Assembly (NCBI RefSeq): GCF_026547205.1
Contig: NZ_CP106877.1
Span: 698,001 to 762,000, forward strand
Source: Fervidibacillus halotolerans
GTDB taxonomy: Bacteria; Bacillota; Bacilli; Bacillales; Caldibacillaceae
Direction of reading: 5' to 3'
Length of the DNA: 64,000 nt
Position 1 is the stretch's first letter. Each line of letters begins with the position of its first letter. The position numbers and the translations under genes were made by a program. Shown in pieces: positions 1 through 8,687 of this stretch. The notes beneath the pieces are model-generated. The model was given only the letters and a program-made list of their open reading frames with translations. It was not told the DNA's origin and did not search any database.

Positions 1-2
1 GT

Positions 3-635
3 GTTACACAAATTGGTGATACGTATTACATCCAATATAGCTCGATTTCTCCGAACGGAATTGGTGTTGGATTAATTTCTACGAAAGATTTTATCCAATT
101 CAAACGACTTGGAATGATGTTACATCCACAAAATAAAGATGTAGCAATTTTTCCTGAAAAAATCAACGGAAAATATTATGCTCTTCATCGCCCAGTTCCG
201 AAAGACATTGGAACACCGGATATATGGTTAGCTGAATCAGATAATTTAATCTATTGGGGGAACCATCAATTTTTGTATGGTGTTAATGAAAACTCATGGG
301 AAAATGGTAGGGTCGGCGGTGGAGCGGTACCGATTCGAACAGAAAAGGGCTGGTTAGCAATTTACCATGCTGCTGATCGAAATGACCGATATTGTTTAGG
401 AGCCTTGTTATTAGATTTAAATGATCCTTCGAAAATTTTGGCGAAAACAGATGAACCAATATTAGAACCTGAAGCTCCTTATGAAAAGGAAGGGTTTTTC
501 GGAAATGTCGTCTTTACTTGTGGGGTTACAAAAGACGGAGACGATTTAACGATTTATTACGGTGCAGCTGATGAATATATCGCAGGTGCAACGGTTAGTT
601 TGGAAGAAATCATGTCCAACTTAAATTATCGATAA
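3..635 (+). CDS. GH130 family glycoside phosphorylase/hydrolase (5' end missing)
   Basis: The reading frame is open from base 3, so the N-terminus lies outside the window; 210 codons are visible. The protein has GH130 features: an IGDTYYIQYS strand, the NKDVAIFPEKINGKYYALHRP block, then WENGRVGGGAVPIRT followed by KGWLAIYHAAD, which corresponds to the GAG(A/P)PPI-T-GWL-IYHG stretch of the five-bladed propeller around the phosphate/sugar site. GH130 enzymes phosphorolyse (a few hydrolyse) beta-mannosides such as mannosyl-glucose or beta-1,2-mannobiose. No signal peptide can be judged, but family members are usually cytoplasmic. It is the first visible gene of a sugar operon with an ABC importer and GH13 enzyme. 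The family is clear; the linkage specificity is not, because the N-terminal catalytic Asp region is missing. Confidence 0.85.
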   Translation, partial: VTQIGDTYYIQYSSISPNGIGVGLISTKDFIQFKRLGMMLHPQNKDVAIFPEKINGKYYALHRPVPKDIGTPDIWLAESDNLIYWGNHQFLYGVNENSWENGRVGGGAVPIRTEKGWLAIYHAADRNDRYCLGALLLDLNDPSKILAKTDEPILEPEAPYEKEGFFGNVVFTCGVTKDGDDLTIYYGAADEYIAGATVSLEEIMSNLNYR

Positions 636-1046
636 TTCATGAATATATGAAGAATTCGATTTAGTTAAATCCAAAAAGAACCGATCATCGTTTTGTCCGT
701 CCTACATTTCCGATTTTAATGAGGTCGGAATATGGGACGTTCAAAAATAAATAGCCCTTTACAATCATCTATTCATACAATGTGGATTAACGATTGATTT
801 TGTTGACGGACAAACGGCAATTGGGTGAAGACAATCACAAGTTGCTTTACAAGGGTTGATTGGCGTTTGTCTATCAACTGTATTCAGGGCTTAAAACGCT
901 TTCAATTGTTGTGCAATTTCAAAAAAGGAGTTGAAGGCAGTCACAAAATTCTTTGAATTCGTTTTCTTTAGCTATTGAATTGGTGTGAGCGGAATTGTGG
1001 TAGAAACAAAAGAAATTTCAATTAAAAAAGTAAGGGGGAAACAGTC
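636..1046. other. Intergenic leader between GH130 gene and ABC importer
   Basis: This 411-bp stretch has no convincing ORF. It contains the cre-like site described separately and, just before the next start, a TAAGGGGGA Shine-Dalgarno. A TTGACG hexamer at 802-807 lacks a good -10 at the right distance. Its length and the cre site suggest that the importer genes have their own catabolite-controlled promoter, but no promoter can be assigned with confidence. Confidence 0.5.
891..904 (-). promoter_or_regulatory. cre-like catabolite-responsive element
   Basis: Read on the minus strand the site is TGAAAGCGTTTTAA, which differs from the ideal cre palindrome TGAAAGCGTTTTCA only at position 13. It lies about 145 bp before the start of the binding-protein gene. 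CcpA with Ser46-phosphorylated HPr binds such sites in Bacillaceae. That the site represses this importer is inference from position and sequence. Confidence 0.65.
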
Positions 1047-2366
1047 GTGAAAGGATTAAAAAAATTATTTGCTGTAATGCTTGTTTTACTCATTCCCTTA
1101 ACAGGTTGCCAAGGCAGTGGTGATGAAGCATCGGACGATTCCGAAAATGAAAACGTTGTAGAATTTGAATTTTGGGCAGCACCGAACCCTACCCAAGAAG
1201 CTTTTTGGAAGGGCATGGCTGAAGAATATATGAAGGAAAATAAAAATGTGAAAATCAATGTTTCACCGATGCCTGAAAGTCCATCATCGGAAGCGGGAAT
1301 TCAAGCTGCGATCGCTTCTGGAAGTGCACCTGCTGCTTCCGAAAACATTTCCCGTGGATTTGCTGCTCAATTGTCAGATAGCCAAGCGATTGTACCTCTC
1401 GATGAATTTGAAGGGTATGATGATTTAATCGCTAATCGAAATATGGAAGGCTCGATTGCTGGTTGGGAATTTGCTGATGGACATCAATATGTTTTACCGA
1501 TCTATTCAAATGCGATGATGTTTGCTTGGCGTTTAGATATTTTAAAAGAATTAGGTTATAAAGAACCGCCGAAAACATATAGCGAAGTTATTGAAGTAGG
1601 ACAAAAATTGAAAGAAAAATATCCAGACAAGTTCCTTTGGGCACGTGCGGATTTAGTCCAACCGACATGGTGGGCAAGATGGTTTGACTTTTTCATGATT
1701 TATAATGCAGCATCTGGTGGTGCGAATTTCACATCTGGTTCCGATTTTGTAGCTGACCGTGACGCGGGAATCAAAACATTAACCTTCTTTAAAGATTTAA
1801 ATGATAATGAATTAGTTTTAACTCGCGAAGCAACGGATCCCTTTGAAACAGGTATGTCCATTATGATGGATATCGGTCCTTGGACGTTCCCTTATTGGGC
1901 TGAAAAATTCCCAGAACTAAAATATAATGAAACTTACACATTATCCATGCCGCCTGTTCCAGATGATGTAAATCCAGCAGATTCAAAAACTTTTGCTGAT
2001 ACGAAAGGAATTGTTATTTATTCCCAAGCATCGGAAGAACAACAAAAGGCTGCCTTTGACTTCTTAACTTGGGTTTACTCGAATCCGGAAAATGACTTAA
2101 CATGGTTTGAAAAAACAAACCTTCCTCCTGCAAGGGATGATTTATCGACGAATGAAGCGTTCCTTTCCTATTTGGAAGAAAGTCCACAATTGAATATGTT
2201 TGCGGAAAATATTCCGAATGCAACACCAGCAATCGACAATGAAAAATTTGTCGAAATCCAAGAGGAAATTGGTAAACAGGCGTTAAATCCCATTATGAAA
2301 GGTGATAAGGATCCTGAAAAAGCATGGGATGACATGGTTGACGCCATTAGTGGGGTGTTAAAGTAA
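1047..2366 (+). CDS. ABC transporter sugar-binding lipoprotein
   Basis: This is an extracellular solute-binding protein of the family-1 (MalE-like) type, 439 aa. The start is GTG with TAAGGGGGA eight bases upstream. The N-terminus is a lipoprotein signal: KGLKK, a hydrophobic run, then lipobox LTGC with the lipidated Cys at position 21, followed by a Gly/Ser/Asp-rich linker. The mature part begins VEFEFWAAPNPTQEAFW, typical of the first beta strand and helix of this fold. The stop codon abuts the start of the first permease gene, so the genes are co-transcribed. No ATPase gene is in the visible cluster; a shared MsmX/MalK-type ATPase encoded elsewhere is usual for this class. Substrate is probably an oligosaccharide cleaved by the flanking GH130 and GH13 enzymes (inference). 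Confidence 0.92.
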   Translation: MKGLKKLFAVMLVLLIPLTGCQGSGDEASDDSENENVVEFEFWAAPNPTQEAFWKGMAEEYMKENKNVKINVSPMPESPSSEAGIQAAIASGSAPAASENISRGFAAQLSDSQAIVPLDEFEGYDDLIANRNMEGSIAGWEFADGHQYVLPIYSNAMMFAWRLDILKELGYKEPPKTYSEVIEVGQKLKEKYPDKFLWARADLVQPTWWARWFDFFMIYNAASGGANFTSGSDFVADRDAGIKTLTFFKDLNDNELVLTREATDPFETGMSIMMDIGPWTFPYWAEKFPELKYNETYTLSMPPVPDDVNPADSKTFADTKGIVIYSQASEEQQKAAFDFLTWVYSNPENDLTWFEKTNLPPARDDLSTNEAFLSYLEESPQLNMFAENIPNATPAIDNEKFVEIQEEIGKQALNPIMKGDKDPEKAWDDMVDAISGVLK

Positions 2367-3242
2367 ATGCATAAACGAAATGAAAAATTGGGTTGGCTTT
2401 TCGCCAGCCCATACCTTATCTATACTTTAATCTTTTTTTTGTTTCCACTCCTTTGGGCTGTATACCTCGCTTTTACAAATTGGAACACGATTGCTCCTGA
2501 ATACGATTTTGTTGGGTTGGAAAATTTTTTTAGTGCATTGTCCAGTGAGACGGTCAAAGCCGCATTTTTCGTTACTTATAAATTCATGATCATGTTTGTT
2601 CCAATCGTGATCATCGGTTCTTTGTTATTAGCATTTTTAATCCATTCATTACCTAGATTTAAAGGTTTATTTTCCGTCGGTTTTTTCCTTCCTTATTTAG
2701 CATCCGGTGTTGCAACGGCTATCGTTGTAAACGGTGTTTTATCATATAATAGTCCATTTAATGAACAACTGAGAAATTTTGGCCTTGATATTGATTGGCT
2801 CGGATCACCGATTTTGGCGCCACTTATTATTGCACTAATGATGGCTTGGAAATTTGTTGGATATTACGCCCTATTATTTTTGTCAGGGTTAGAAAGTATT
2901 CCGAAAGAAATATATGAAGCAGCTGCCATCGATGGGGCTGTCGGTTGGAAACGATTTTGGCACGTAACAATTCCTATGCTCTACCCATCCTTTTACACCG
3001 TAACGATATTAGCCGTCGGGTTGATGTTTGGAATTTTTACCGAACCGTATGTGTTGACAGGAGGCGGACCGGAATATTCGACCCATACGTGGCAATTGGA
3101 AATATATAACCAAGCCTTTGAAAAGTTAAATGCCGGTTACGGAACTGCGGTTGCGATTATCAACTCGATCGTCACATTTGTTTCCATTTATATATTTAAA
3201 AAACTGTTAGAAAAGTGGGGTGCAAAACATGGGTGGGAATAA
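2367..3242 (+). CDS. ABC sugar permease, MalF-type
   Basis: A 291-aa inner-membrane permease of the binding-protein-dependent carbohydrate importers. It begins FASPYLIYTLIFFLFPLLWAV and has about six membrane segments. The cytoplasmic EAA loop that contacts the ATPase is YEAAAIDGAVGWKRFWHVTI, near residues 182-201. GGGPEYSTHTWQLEIYNQAF near the C-terminus is the conserved GGP...T signature of MalF-type subunits. The ATG follows the stop of the binding protein directly, and the 3' end overlaps the next permease gene, which implies translational coupling. It pairs with the following gene as the transmembrane heterodimer. Confidence 0.92.
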   Translation: MHKRNEKLGWLFASPYLIYTLIFFLFPLLWAVYLAFTNWNTIAPEYDFVGLENFFSALSSETVKAAFFVTYKFMIMFVPIVIIGSLLLAFLIHSLPRFKGLFSVGFFLPYLASGVATAIVVNGVLSYNSPFNEQLRNFGLDIDWLGSPILAPLIIALMMAWKFVGYYALLFLSGLESIPKEIYEAAAIDGAVGWKRFWHVTIPMLYPSFYTVTILAVGLMFGIFTEPYVLTGGGPEYSTHTWQLEIYNQAFEKLNAGYGTAVAIINSIVTFVSIYIFKKLLEKWGAKHGWE

Positions 3243-4062
3243 GAAAAAAATCAAAACCTTTTTTCTGTACCTTTTAGCCTTTGCTGTTTTATTTCTTATG
3301 GTATTCCCATATTTGTATATGGTGTTAAGTTCCCTTGCCCCGTGGGATGAAGTAGATAAACGGATTATTCCTACCGAACTCAGCTTACGTTCTTATGAAT
3401 GGCTTTTTGGTGGGGGAGAAAATATTTTACCAAGACCATGGCTACGGGCATTTTTCAATAGTATTTTTGTAACTTTAACATCGACTATTTTAATGATGGT
3501 GACAGCGATTTTAGTAGGTTATTCAATTACAAAACTACGGTTTAAAGGAAGCAATTTTATCAACAATGTCATTTTGTTCCAAATGTTTTACCCAGCTGTA
3601 ATTTTATTAATTCCCCTCTTTTTAATCATACGTTCATTAGGTATGTATGATACGTATTGGGCGATGATTTTGCCGAAAGCCGTAAGCTTATGGGCAATCT
3701 TTATGTACACAAACTTTTTCCGTAGTATTCCAAACGAAATGATTGAAGCGGCGAAAATCGATGGTGCTGGACAAATTAAAATTATCACGAAAATTGTAAT
3801 TCCTATGTCCAAATCAATTACGACGATTATCTTCCTCTTTTTATTTATGGAACGTTGGGTAGAATTGTTATGGGATATGCTCGTTGTTAAGGATGAAAAC
3901 ATGCTTACATTAAACGTTTTGTTAGCACAAATGTTTGGTCCATATGGGGGCTATCCAGGACCGATGTATGCAGCTTCCGTTCTTTTGACGTTACCGATTT
4001 TAATTTTATTTATCTTATTCAGTAAAAACTTTAAAAAGGGTATGGATTTTGTCTTAAAATAA
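3229..4062 (+). CDS. ABC sugar permease, MalG-type
   Basis: Second transmembrane subunit of the importer, 277 aa from ATG at 3229. This start is preferred over an in-frame GTG at 3220 because AGTGGGGTG then serves as ribosome binding site at normal spacing; the coding region overlaps the upstream permease by 14 bases. Six hydrophobic segments are visible, beginning FFLYLLAFAVLFLMVFPYLY. The EAA loop is IEAAKIDGAGQIKIITKIVI. The FSKNFKKGMDFVLK tail is the usual ending of MalG-type subunits (typically ..Y.KGL..GAVKG). Sequence class and order leave little doubt; only the substrate is unknown. Confidence 0.92.
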   Translation: MGGNKKKIKTFFLYLLAFAVLFLMVFPYLYMVLSSLAPWDEVDKRIIPTELSLRSYEWLFGGGENILPRPWLRAFFNSIFVTLTSTILMMVTAILVGYSITKLRFKGSNFINNVILFQMFYPAVILLIPLFLIIRSLGMYDTYWAMILPKAVSLWAIFMYTNFFRSIPNEMIEAAKIDGAGQIKIITKIVIPMSKSITTIIFLFLFMERWVELLWDMLVVKDENMLTLNVLLAQMFGPYGGYPGPMYAASVLLTLPILILFILFSKNFKKGMDFVLK

Positions 4063-4136
4063 AAGGTCAACCCATTAAAAAATATAAAACTACTGTTTAG
4101 TTGACATGATTAAGAAATTTCGTGGAGAAGAGGAAA

Positions 4137-5753
4137 ATGAATATACCGTGGTGGAAAAAAGCAGTTTTTTATGAAATTTATGTTCCAAGCTTTTGTGATG
4201 GAAATGGAGACGGAATCGGGGATTTTATCGGGATCATCTCCAAACTCGACTATTTAAAGGAATTAGGAGTCGATGGCATTTGGTTGACCCCCTTTTATCG
4301 TTCTCCAAAAGTGGACAATGGCTACGATATATCCGATTATTATGCGATTGATGAAGATTACGGTACAATGGAAGATTTTGAACGCTTTATATCAGAAGCC
4401 CATAAGCGGGACATAAAAGTGATTGCTGATCTCGTATTGAACCATACATCTTCAGAACATCCGTGGTTCCAAGAAGCAAAGTCATCGAAGGATTCCCCAA
4501 AAAGGGATTGGTATATTTGGAAAGACCCGGTTGATGGACATGCCCCGAACAATTGGGAATCGTTTTTTGGGGGATCTGCCTGGGAATATGACGAAAAAAC
4601 CGGTCAATATTATTACCACGCCTTTGCGAAAAGCCAAGTGGATTTGAACTGGAAAAACGAAGAAGTAAAGAAAGCGATGTTTTCAGTAATGGATTTTTGG
4701 CTCCAAAAAGGGGTCGATGGTTTTCGCTTAGATGTGATTAATTTTTTGAAAACAAGTGATCATTTTCCCGATAATCCGATAAATGAAAAGGGTGAACAAG
4801 ATCACGTTTTCGATAAGGATCAAGTAGGCATTTTAGAAACAATTGCAGAAATTTGTTCCTTCGTTCGCAAAACACCAGGGAAATTTTTAGTTGGAGAAGT
4901 CGGTTCAGAAGATTTAACCGTATTAAAACAGTATAGCGGAGGGCCCTTACTCGATGTCGTTTTCAATTTTAATTTAGGTAGTATAAAGGAGTTCGACGGA
5001 AAGCGGATTTTTTCCGAATTGAAAAGGATGGAAGAGGCGTATACATCTGATCAAATTCCCACATTATTTTTCAGTAGTCACGATATGTCTCGCCATATTT
5101 CCCGCTTTAGTAAGGGCAAAAATGAAGTGAAAATCGCCAAATTAATTAGTGTTTTGATGATGACGGCAAAAGGGATACCGTTTATATATTATGGTGATGA
5201 AATTGGCATCACTGATTTATATTTTGATCATGTGAAAAAAATGAGAGATGTACAAGGCTTAACCGCCTATCAGTTGGCCAAAAAGGTAGGAAAAGGGGAA
5301 GAAGAAGCAATTCGAATCGCCAATGAAGAGGGAAGGGATAAATCCCGTTCCCCAATGCAATGGAATGATTCGGAATATGCAGGTTTTTCCGATGTCGAAC
5401 CGTGGCTTCCCGTTTCCAACCATTCCACCAATGTGGAAAAGCAAAAGGGGGATCCCCATTCACTACTTTCCCACTATCAAAAGCTGATTCATTTGCGAAA
5501 AAGATTCCCTGCGTTGCATGCAGGTCAGTATAAATTGTTGGAAGAAAAGGATAATGTTATTTGTTATATTCGGGAAAGAAACGGAGAACAAATTTTAATT
5601 GTGTTAAATTTCAGTGCTAAAAAGGTTCCGTTTCCAATTGGAAAATTTGCATCAAATTCATCAACGGTACTCGTTTCTGAAATCGAACGAACGATTAGAA
5701 ATGGCCAATCGATTCAGTTAGAACCGTATGAATCATTGGTTATTCAAATATAG
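4137..5753 (+). CDS. GH13 alpha-glucosidase / oligo-1,6-glucosidase-like
   Basis: A cytoplasmic (no signal peptide) alpha-amylase-family enzyme, 538 aa. The ATG at 4137 is chosen over GTG 4122 because GGAGAAGAGG then lies just upstream. The (beta/alpha)8 barrel motifs are present in order: a DGNGDGIGD loop near residues 21-29, region I DLVLNHTS near 98-105, region II GFRLDVINF with nucleophile Asp199, region III VGEVG with acid/base Glu254, and region IV FSSHDMSR with Asp316 as stabiliser. Region IV differs from the NNHDQPR common in oligo-1,6-glucosidases, so specificity may be shifted. Length and the C-terminal beta domain fit the family. It sits between the importer and the DUF1861 gene, so it probably acts on the imported alpha-glucoside. 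Alternatives are trehalose-6-phosphate- or dextran-type glucosidase. Confidence 0.85.
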   Translation: MNIPWWKKAVFYEIYVPSFCDGNGDGIGDFIGIISKLDYLKELGVDGIWLTPFYRSPKVDNGYDISDYYAIDEDYGTMEDFERFISEAHKRDIKVIADLVLNHTSSEHPWFQEAKSSKDSPKRDWYIWKDPVDGHAPNNWESFFGGSAWEYDEKTGQYYYHAFAKSQVDLNWKNEEVKKAMFSVMDFWLQKGVDGFRLDVINFLKTSDHFPDNPINEKGEQDHVFDKDQVGILETIAEICSFVRKTPGKFLVGEVGSEDLTVLKQYSGGPLLDVVFNFNLGSIKEFDGKRIFSELKRMEEAYTSDQIPTLFFSSHDMSRHISRFSKGKNEVKIAKLISVLMMTAKGIPFIYYGDEIGITDLYFDHVKKMRDVQGLTAYQLAKKVGKGEEEAIRIANEEGRDKSRSPMQWNDSEYAGFSDVEPWLPVSNHSTNVEKQKGDPHSLLSHYQKLIHLRKRFPALHAGQYKLLEEKDNVICYIRERNGEQILIVLNFSAKKVPFPIGKFASNSSTVLVSEIERTIRNGQSIQLEPYESLVIQI

Positions 5754-5793
5754 TTAAAAATCATTCTAAAAGTAAGATGTTTAGGAGGATTTC

Positions 5794-6726
5794 ATGTTTA
5801 AAAAAATTGGTAGCAGACAAACTTGTGCCCAATTGTTAGAAAAATATCATAAAATGGTTTCCAAACCACGTCATCCTGAAAAGTTAATGTTCGATGGTGT
5901 CGGTGAAAAAGATGTGTATAATACGACGGCACCTTTTTTCGATGACGGGGAACTCGTCATTGCTGGAAGAGTAGAATCGAGAGATAATGAGTATTCCCAA
6001 GTGTATTTTTTCGTCGAAAAAAATGGCAAATGGGTACCACGAACAAATGCACCCATTTTTTCACTACAGGACCCATTCGTGACGAAAATTGGAGGAGAAA
6101 TGGTTTTCGGTGGAGTACAAATTTTCCCCCATCCTGTCCATAAAGGGCAGTTTGGGTGGCGAACGGTTTTTTATCGAGGTAAACGCATCGCTGAATTAAA
6201 AGAATTTGCAAAAGGTCCTGAAGGAATGAAGGATATTCGTCTCGTTGAAATTGGGAAGGATCGTATCGGTATTTTTACCCGGCCACAAGGCGAAAAAGGT
6301 GGACGGGGCACCATTGGCTATACGGAAATATCCCGTCTCGAACAATTGACGGCCGAAGTCATTGAACAAGCCGAACTTCTCGAAGGTCAATTTATTGAAG
6401 AAGAATGGGGAGGTGCAAACGAACTTCATCGATTACAAGATGGAACCATTGGAGTTTTAGGTCATATCGCATGTTTCGATGACAAAGGGGACCGCCATTA
6501 TTACCCGATGGTTTTCCTTTTTGATCCGGATACGAGGCAATTTTCTGATCTCCGTATTATTGCCACCAGATCTGACTTTATAGATGGGCCTGCAAAACGA
6601 CCGGATTTGAAAGATGTGGTTTTCAGCGGAGGATTAATCCGAAAAGAGGATGGTACGGCCGAACTGTATTGTGGAACGAGTGATGCAGAAACGCAAAAAA
6701 TCACCATCCCAGATCCATTTCTGTAA
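5794..6726 (+). CDS. DUF1861 family beta-propeller-type protein
   Basis: A 310-aa protein with no signal peptide or membrane segment; AGGAGG precedes the ATG. It matches the DUF1861 family by features such as YNTTAPFFDDGELVIAGRVE near the N-terminus, QDPFVTKIGGEMVFGGV, and the C-terminal FSGGLIRKEDGTAELYCGTSDAE. Repeats of short beta strands ending in charged turns fit a five-bladed propeller fold like GH32/43/130 proteins. Members are often found beside glycoside hydrolases and sugar ABC systems in Firmicutes; I know of no firmly established activity. It is the last gene of the sugar operon and a terminator follows. It may be a glycosidase, phosphorylase or sugar-binding accessory (inference). 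Confidence 0.75.
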   Translation: MFKKIGSRQTCAQLLEKYHKMVSKPRHPEKLMFDGVGEKDVYNTTAPFFDDGELVIAGRVESRDNEYSQVYFFVEKNGKWVPRTNAPIFSLQDPFVTKIGGEMVFGGVQIFPHPVHKGQFGWRTVFYRGKRIAELKEFAKGPEGMKDIRLVEIGKDRIGIFTRPQGEKGGRGTIGYTEISRLEQLTAEVIEQAELLEGQFIEEEWGGANELHRLQDGTIGVLGHIACFDDKGDRHYYPMVFLFDPDTRQFSDLRIIATRSDFIDGPAKRPDLKDVVFSGGLIRKEDGTAELYCGTSDAETQKITIPDPFL

Positions 6727-6795
6727 TTAATGTTTACAGTTGTCTTCAATCTCTATACGCCTAAATCCATTTAATAGTGGAAATAGGCTTATGAA

Positions 6796-6827
6796 AAGAG
6801 TCGAGGTTTCATCCCCTCGACTTTTTA
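6796..6827 (+). terminator. Terminator of the sugar operon
   Basis: AGTCGAGG at 6799-6806 pairs with CCTCGACT at 6815-6822 over an 8-base loop, followed by TTTT. It lies 73 bp past the DUF1861 stop codon. Confidence 0.85.
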
Positions 6828-7070
6828 AGTGCGAAAAACGATTAAAACGGTGAAACCTAATAAAGAGGTTACTTGAAAATCTTGAAAACTTCGATGACCA
6901 CATTAATATTTTAAAAGCGATGATGAAGCGTGCTTTCATATCGTTATCAAATTTTAATAACAATTGGAAGAGTAGCTGAATTGATTGGAAAAGGAAATTG
7001 ACTGAAACAATGGGCGATGAAATTAATGAGATCGATTCCCTATTATTCGAATTTCACTGTTCCTTTCTCT
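6828..7070. other. Intergenic stretch, possible short coding relic
   Basis: Between the operon terminator and the convergent gene pair no complete gene is visible. One plus-strand frame (about 6862-6978) reads RLLENLENFDDHINILKAMM and then stops; it has no start or ribosome binding site and I do not recognise it. It could be a gene relic or chance. Confidence 0.3.
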
Positions 7071-7646
7071 TTACATCTTCGCTTCAAGCCATCCATCAGG
7101 TGTTTTCCGGTAAGAAAAAAGCAAAAGGATAAATAAAATTTGCAGCACAATGTTTACCATGTATAATATGCTCAAGGTCATAACAAGCCATCCTTCTTGG
7201 ATATTCCATACAAAAGATTGTGTGGTCCCAATGATTAACCATACAATAAAAGATAGATAAAATAGTCGGATTGAATTTTTCAAAAGATTTTGTTCTTCTG
7301 CTCTCTTTGCGATATCGAATAGGAAATGAAACAAATAAAAGATAAAAATGAGAAAAGCGATATTCATTATGATTAAATAAACTTGTGTAAATAAAAACAT
7401 ATGAAAGATTTCTTGGTCAGTTGTTCTTGATATAAACACGGACGGAATGGATAAAAAGGCAAAGGTTATCGCCAAATTTTTTACGATGATTGCATTCGAT
7501 CCGAGGTTCCACCGTTTCGATAACTCTTTGATACCGGAGTGAATGAGGAAAAACCCGATAGGATCTGGCAACCAATCGATGAAAAAATGTATGTTCAAAA
7601 ATAGGAATAGCTGTCCAATGATAATTTTTGTAAAACCCTTTTTCAT
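7071..7646 (-). CDS. Polytopic membrane protein of unknown function
   Basis: A 191-aa protein with about five hydrophobic segments (for example IIIGQLFLFLNIHFFIDWL at the N-terminus and VNIVLQILFILLLFSY near the C-terminus). No family was recognised. Its ATG overlaps the stop of the upstream gene in an ATGA arrangement, and AAGGTGAT serves as Shine-Dalgarno, so the two are translated as a coupled pair. The partner is an exported protein, which suggests a joint envelope function, but nothing in the sequence says which. Confidence is in the gene being real. Confidence 0.7.
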   Translation of the reverse strand: MKKGFTKIIIGQLFLFLNIHFFIDWLPDPIGFFLIHSGIKELSKRWNLGSNAIIVKNLAITFAFLSIPSVFISRTTDQEIFHMFLFTQVYLIIMNIAFLIFIFYLFHFLFDIAKRAEEQNLLKNSIRLFYLSFIVWLIIGTTQSFVWNIQEGWLVMTLSILYMVNIVLQILFILLLFSYRKTPDGWLEAKM

Positions 7647-8494
7647 TGTTTATCACCTTCTTTAATTAATTCGTTCACCTTCTTTTGATCGATAGTTGGC
7701 TGACTACTAACAAATGTGGGGGTCACAAATGGTTTACCTGTTTCTGTTGTACCGATCAAATACAGTTCCACTTCGAAAGCATTGGAAAGGGAATCGATTT
7801 TCCACTGGATTTCGATTAGGTCATCTTCTTTTAAATTAGCGGAACCAATCTCCTCGTTGTTTGATAGTGATACCTTTTGTCCATTGATTCTCAAATCGAT
7901 ATCGTTTTTCAATTTTTCATCCAAAAGGGTTTCGATCTTTTCAATTTGTAACGATTCAGTGGTATAACCTTTGAATTTACCTAAACCGTCTGAATTGCTT
8001 TCGGATATTGTAAAATCAATCGCTTCAGAATTGTCATTTTCCATTTTATCCTTAAATACGACTTTGCCGATATCCGTAGTAATATAATCACCATCGGTAA
8101 AATAAACGGAAATTTCCTGAAACGACCATGTCCCGTCTTCGTCAAAGGGGATGGAATCATAGGAAAAGGAAATATAATCACTTAATAAATATTGATGATT
8201 GTATTCATCTACCGGATGAATATCACTCGTATTAGAAACAAGGTCTTGTGTCGTCTGATTATTAGGATAGGCCGCCACATTGTCTGCTACAATATACTTA
8301 ATTTTCTTCGGATTAGCTTTGTTCGTTAAATAAAAAAATGGAAAAGAATATTCATCGTTTTGGTAGAAGGAGTGGGAATAAAAATGTTTCAGAAAGATGG
8401 GATGTTCTAATTGCTGTGATTGGTAATACAAATAATTGCCGATGTTACTAATTATGATTCCAATAATACCAATCCATAATAAACCTTTTTTCAC
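7643..8494 (-). CDS. Membrane-anchored extracytoplasmic protein, unknown
   Basis: 283 aa starting at GTG with GAGGGGAT upstream. The N-terminus KKGLLWIGIIGIIISNIGNYLYY is a signal anchor; the rest is hydrophilic and rich in Asp, Ser and Tyr, so it should lie outside the membrane. Beta-strand-like segments alternate with acidic loops (for example FDEDGTWSFQEISVYFTDGD). No catalytic motif or known domain was recognised. It is the first gene of a two-gene unit with the following polytopic protein and is divergent from the DNA glycosylase gene. Confidence 0.7.
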   Translation of the reverse strand: MKKGLLWIGIIGIIISNIGNYLYYQSQQLEHPIFLKHFYSHSFYQNDEYSFPFFYLTNKANPKKIKYIVADNVAAYPNNQTTQDLVSNTSDIHPVDEYNHQYLLSDYISFSYDSIPFDEDGTWSFQEISVYFTDGDYITTDIGKVVFKDKMENDNSEAIDFTISESNSDGLGKFKGYTTESLQIEKIETLLDEKLKNDIDLRINGQKVSLSNNEEIGSANLKEDDLIEIQWKIDSLSNAFEVELYLIGTTETGKPFVTPTFVSSQPTIDQKKVNELIKEGDKQ

Positions 8495-8687
8495 ATTATC
8501 CCCTCGTTTTCATTACATTTTCAAACAGTCTTCATATAGTAGTGGACTGATTGAATGAATTCATGTGAATATTATTGAAAAATCAGAATTCTACTTAATT
8601 TATGATACAAAAAAAAACGGGTAAAAGGAAGGGAAAAAAACACTATTTTTAAAAAATTTATATAACGGATTTGAGGGTAGAAAAGGT

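Noticed and set aside
959-1001. lac-operator-like TGTGAGCGGAATTGTG
   Set aside because: Only part of the sequence is similar and it lacks the expected symmetry; similarity is probably chance.
1022-1258. Minus-strand open frame within the binding-protein gene
   Set aside because: It is antisense to a clear lipoprotein gene, has no ribosome binding site and no family features.
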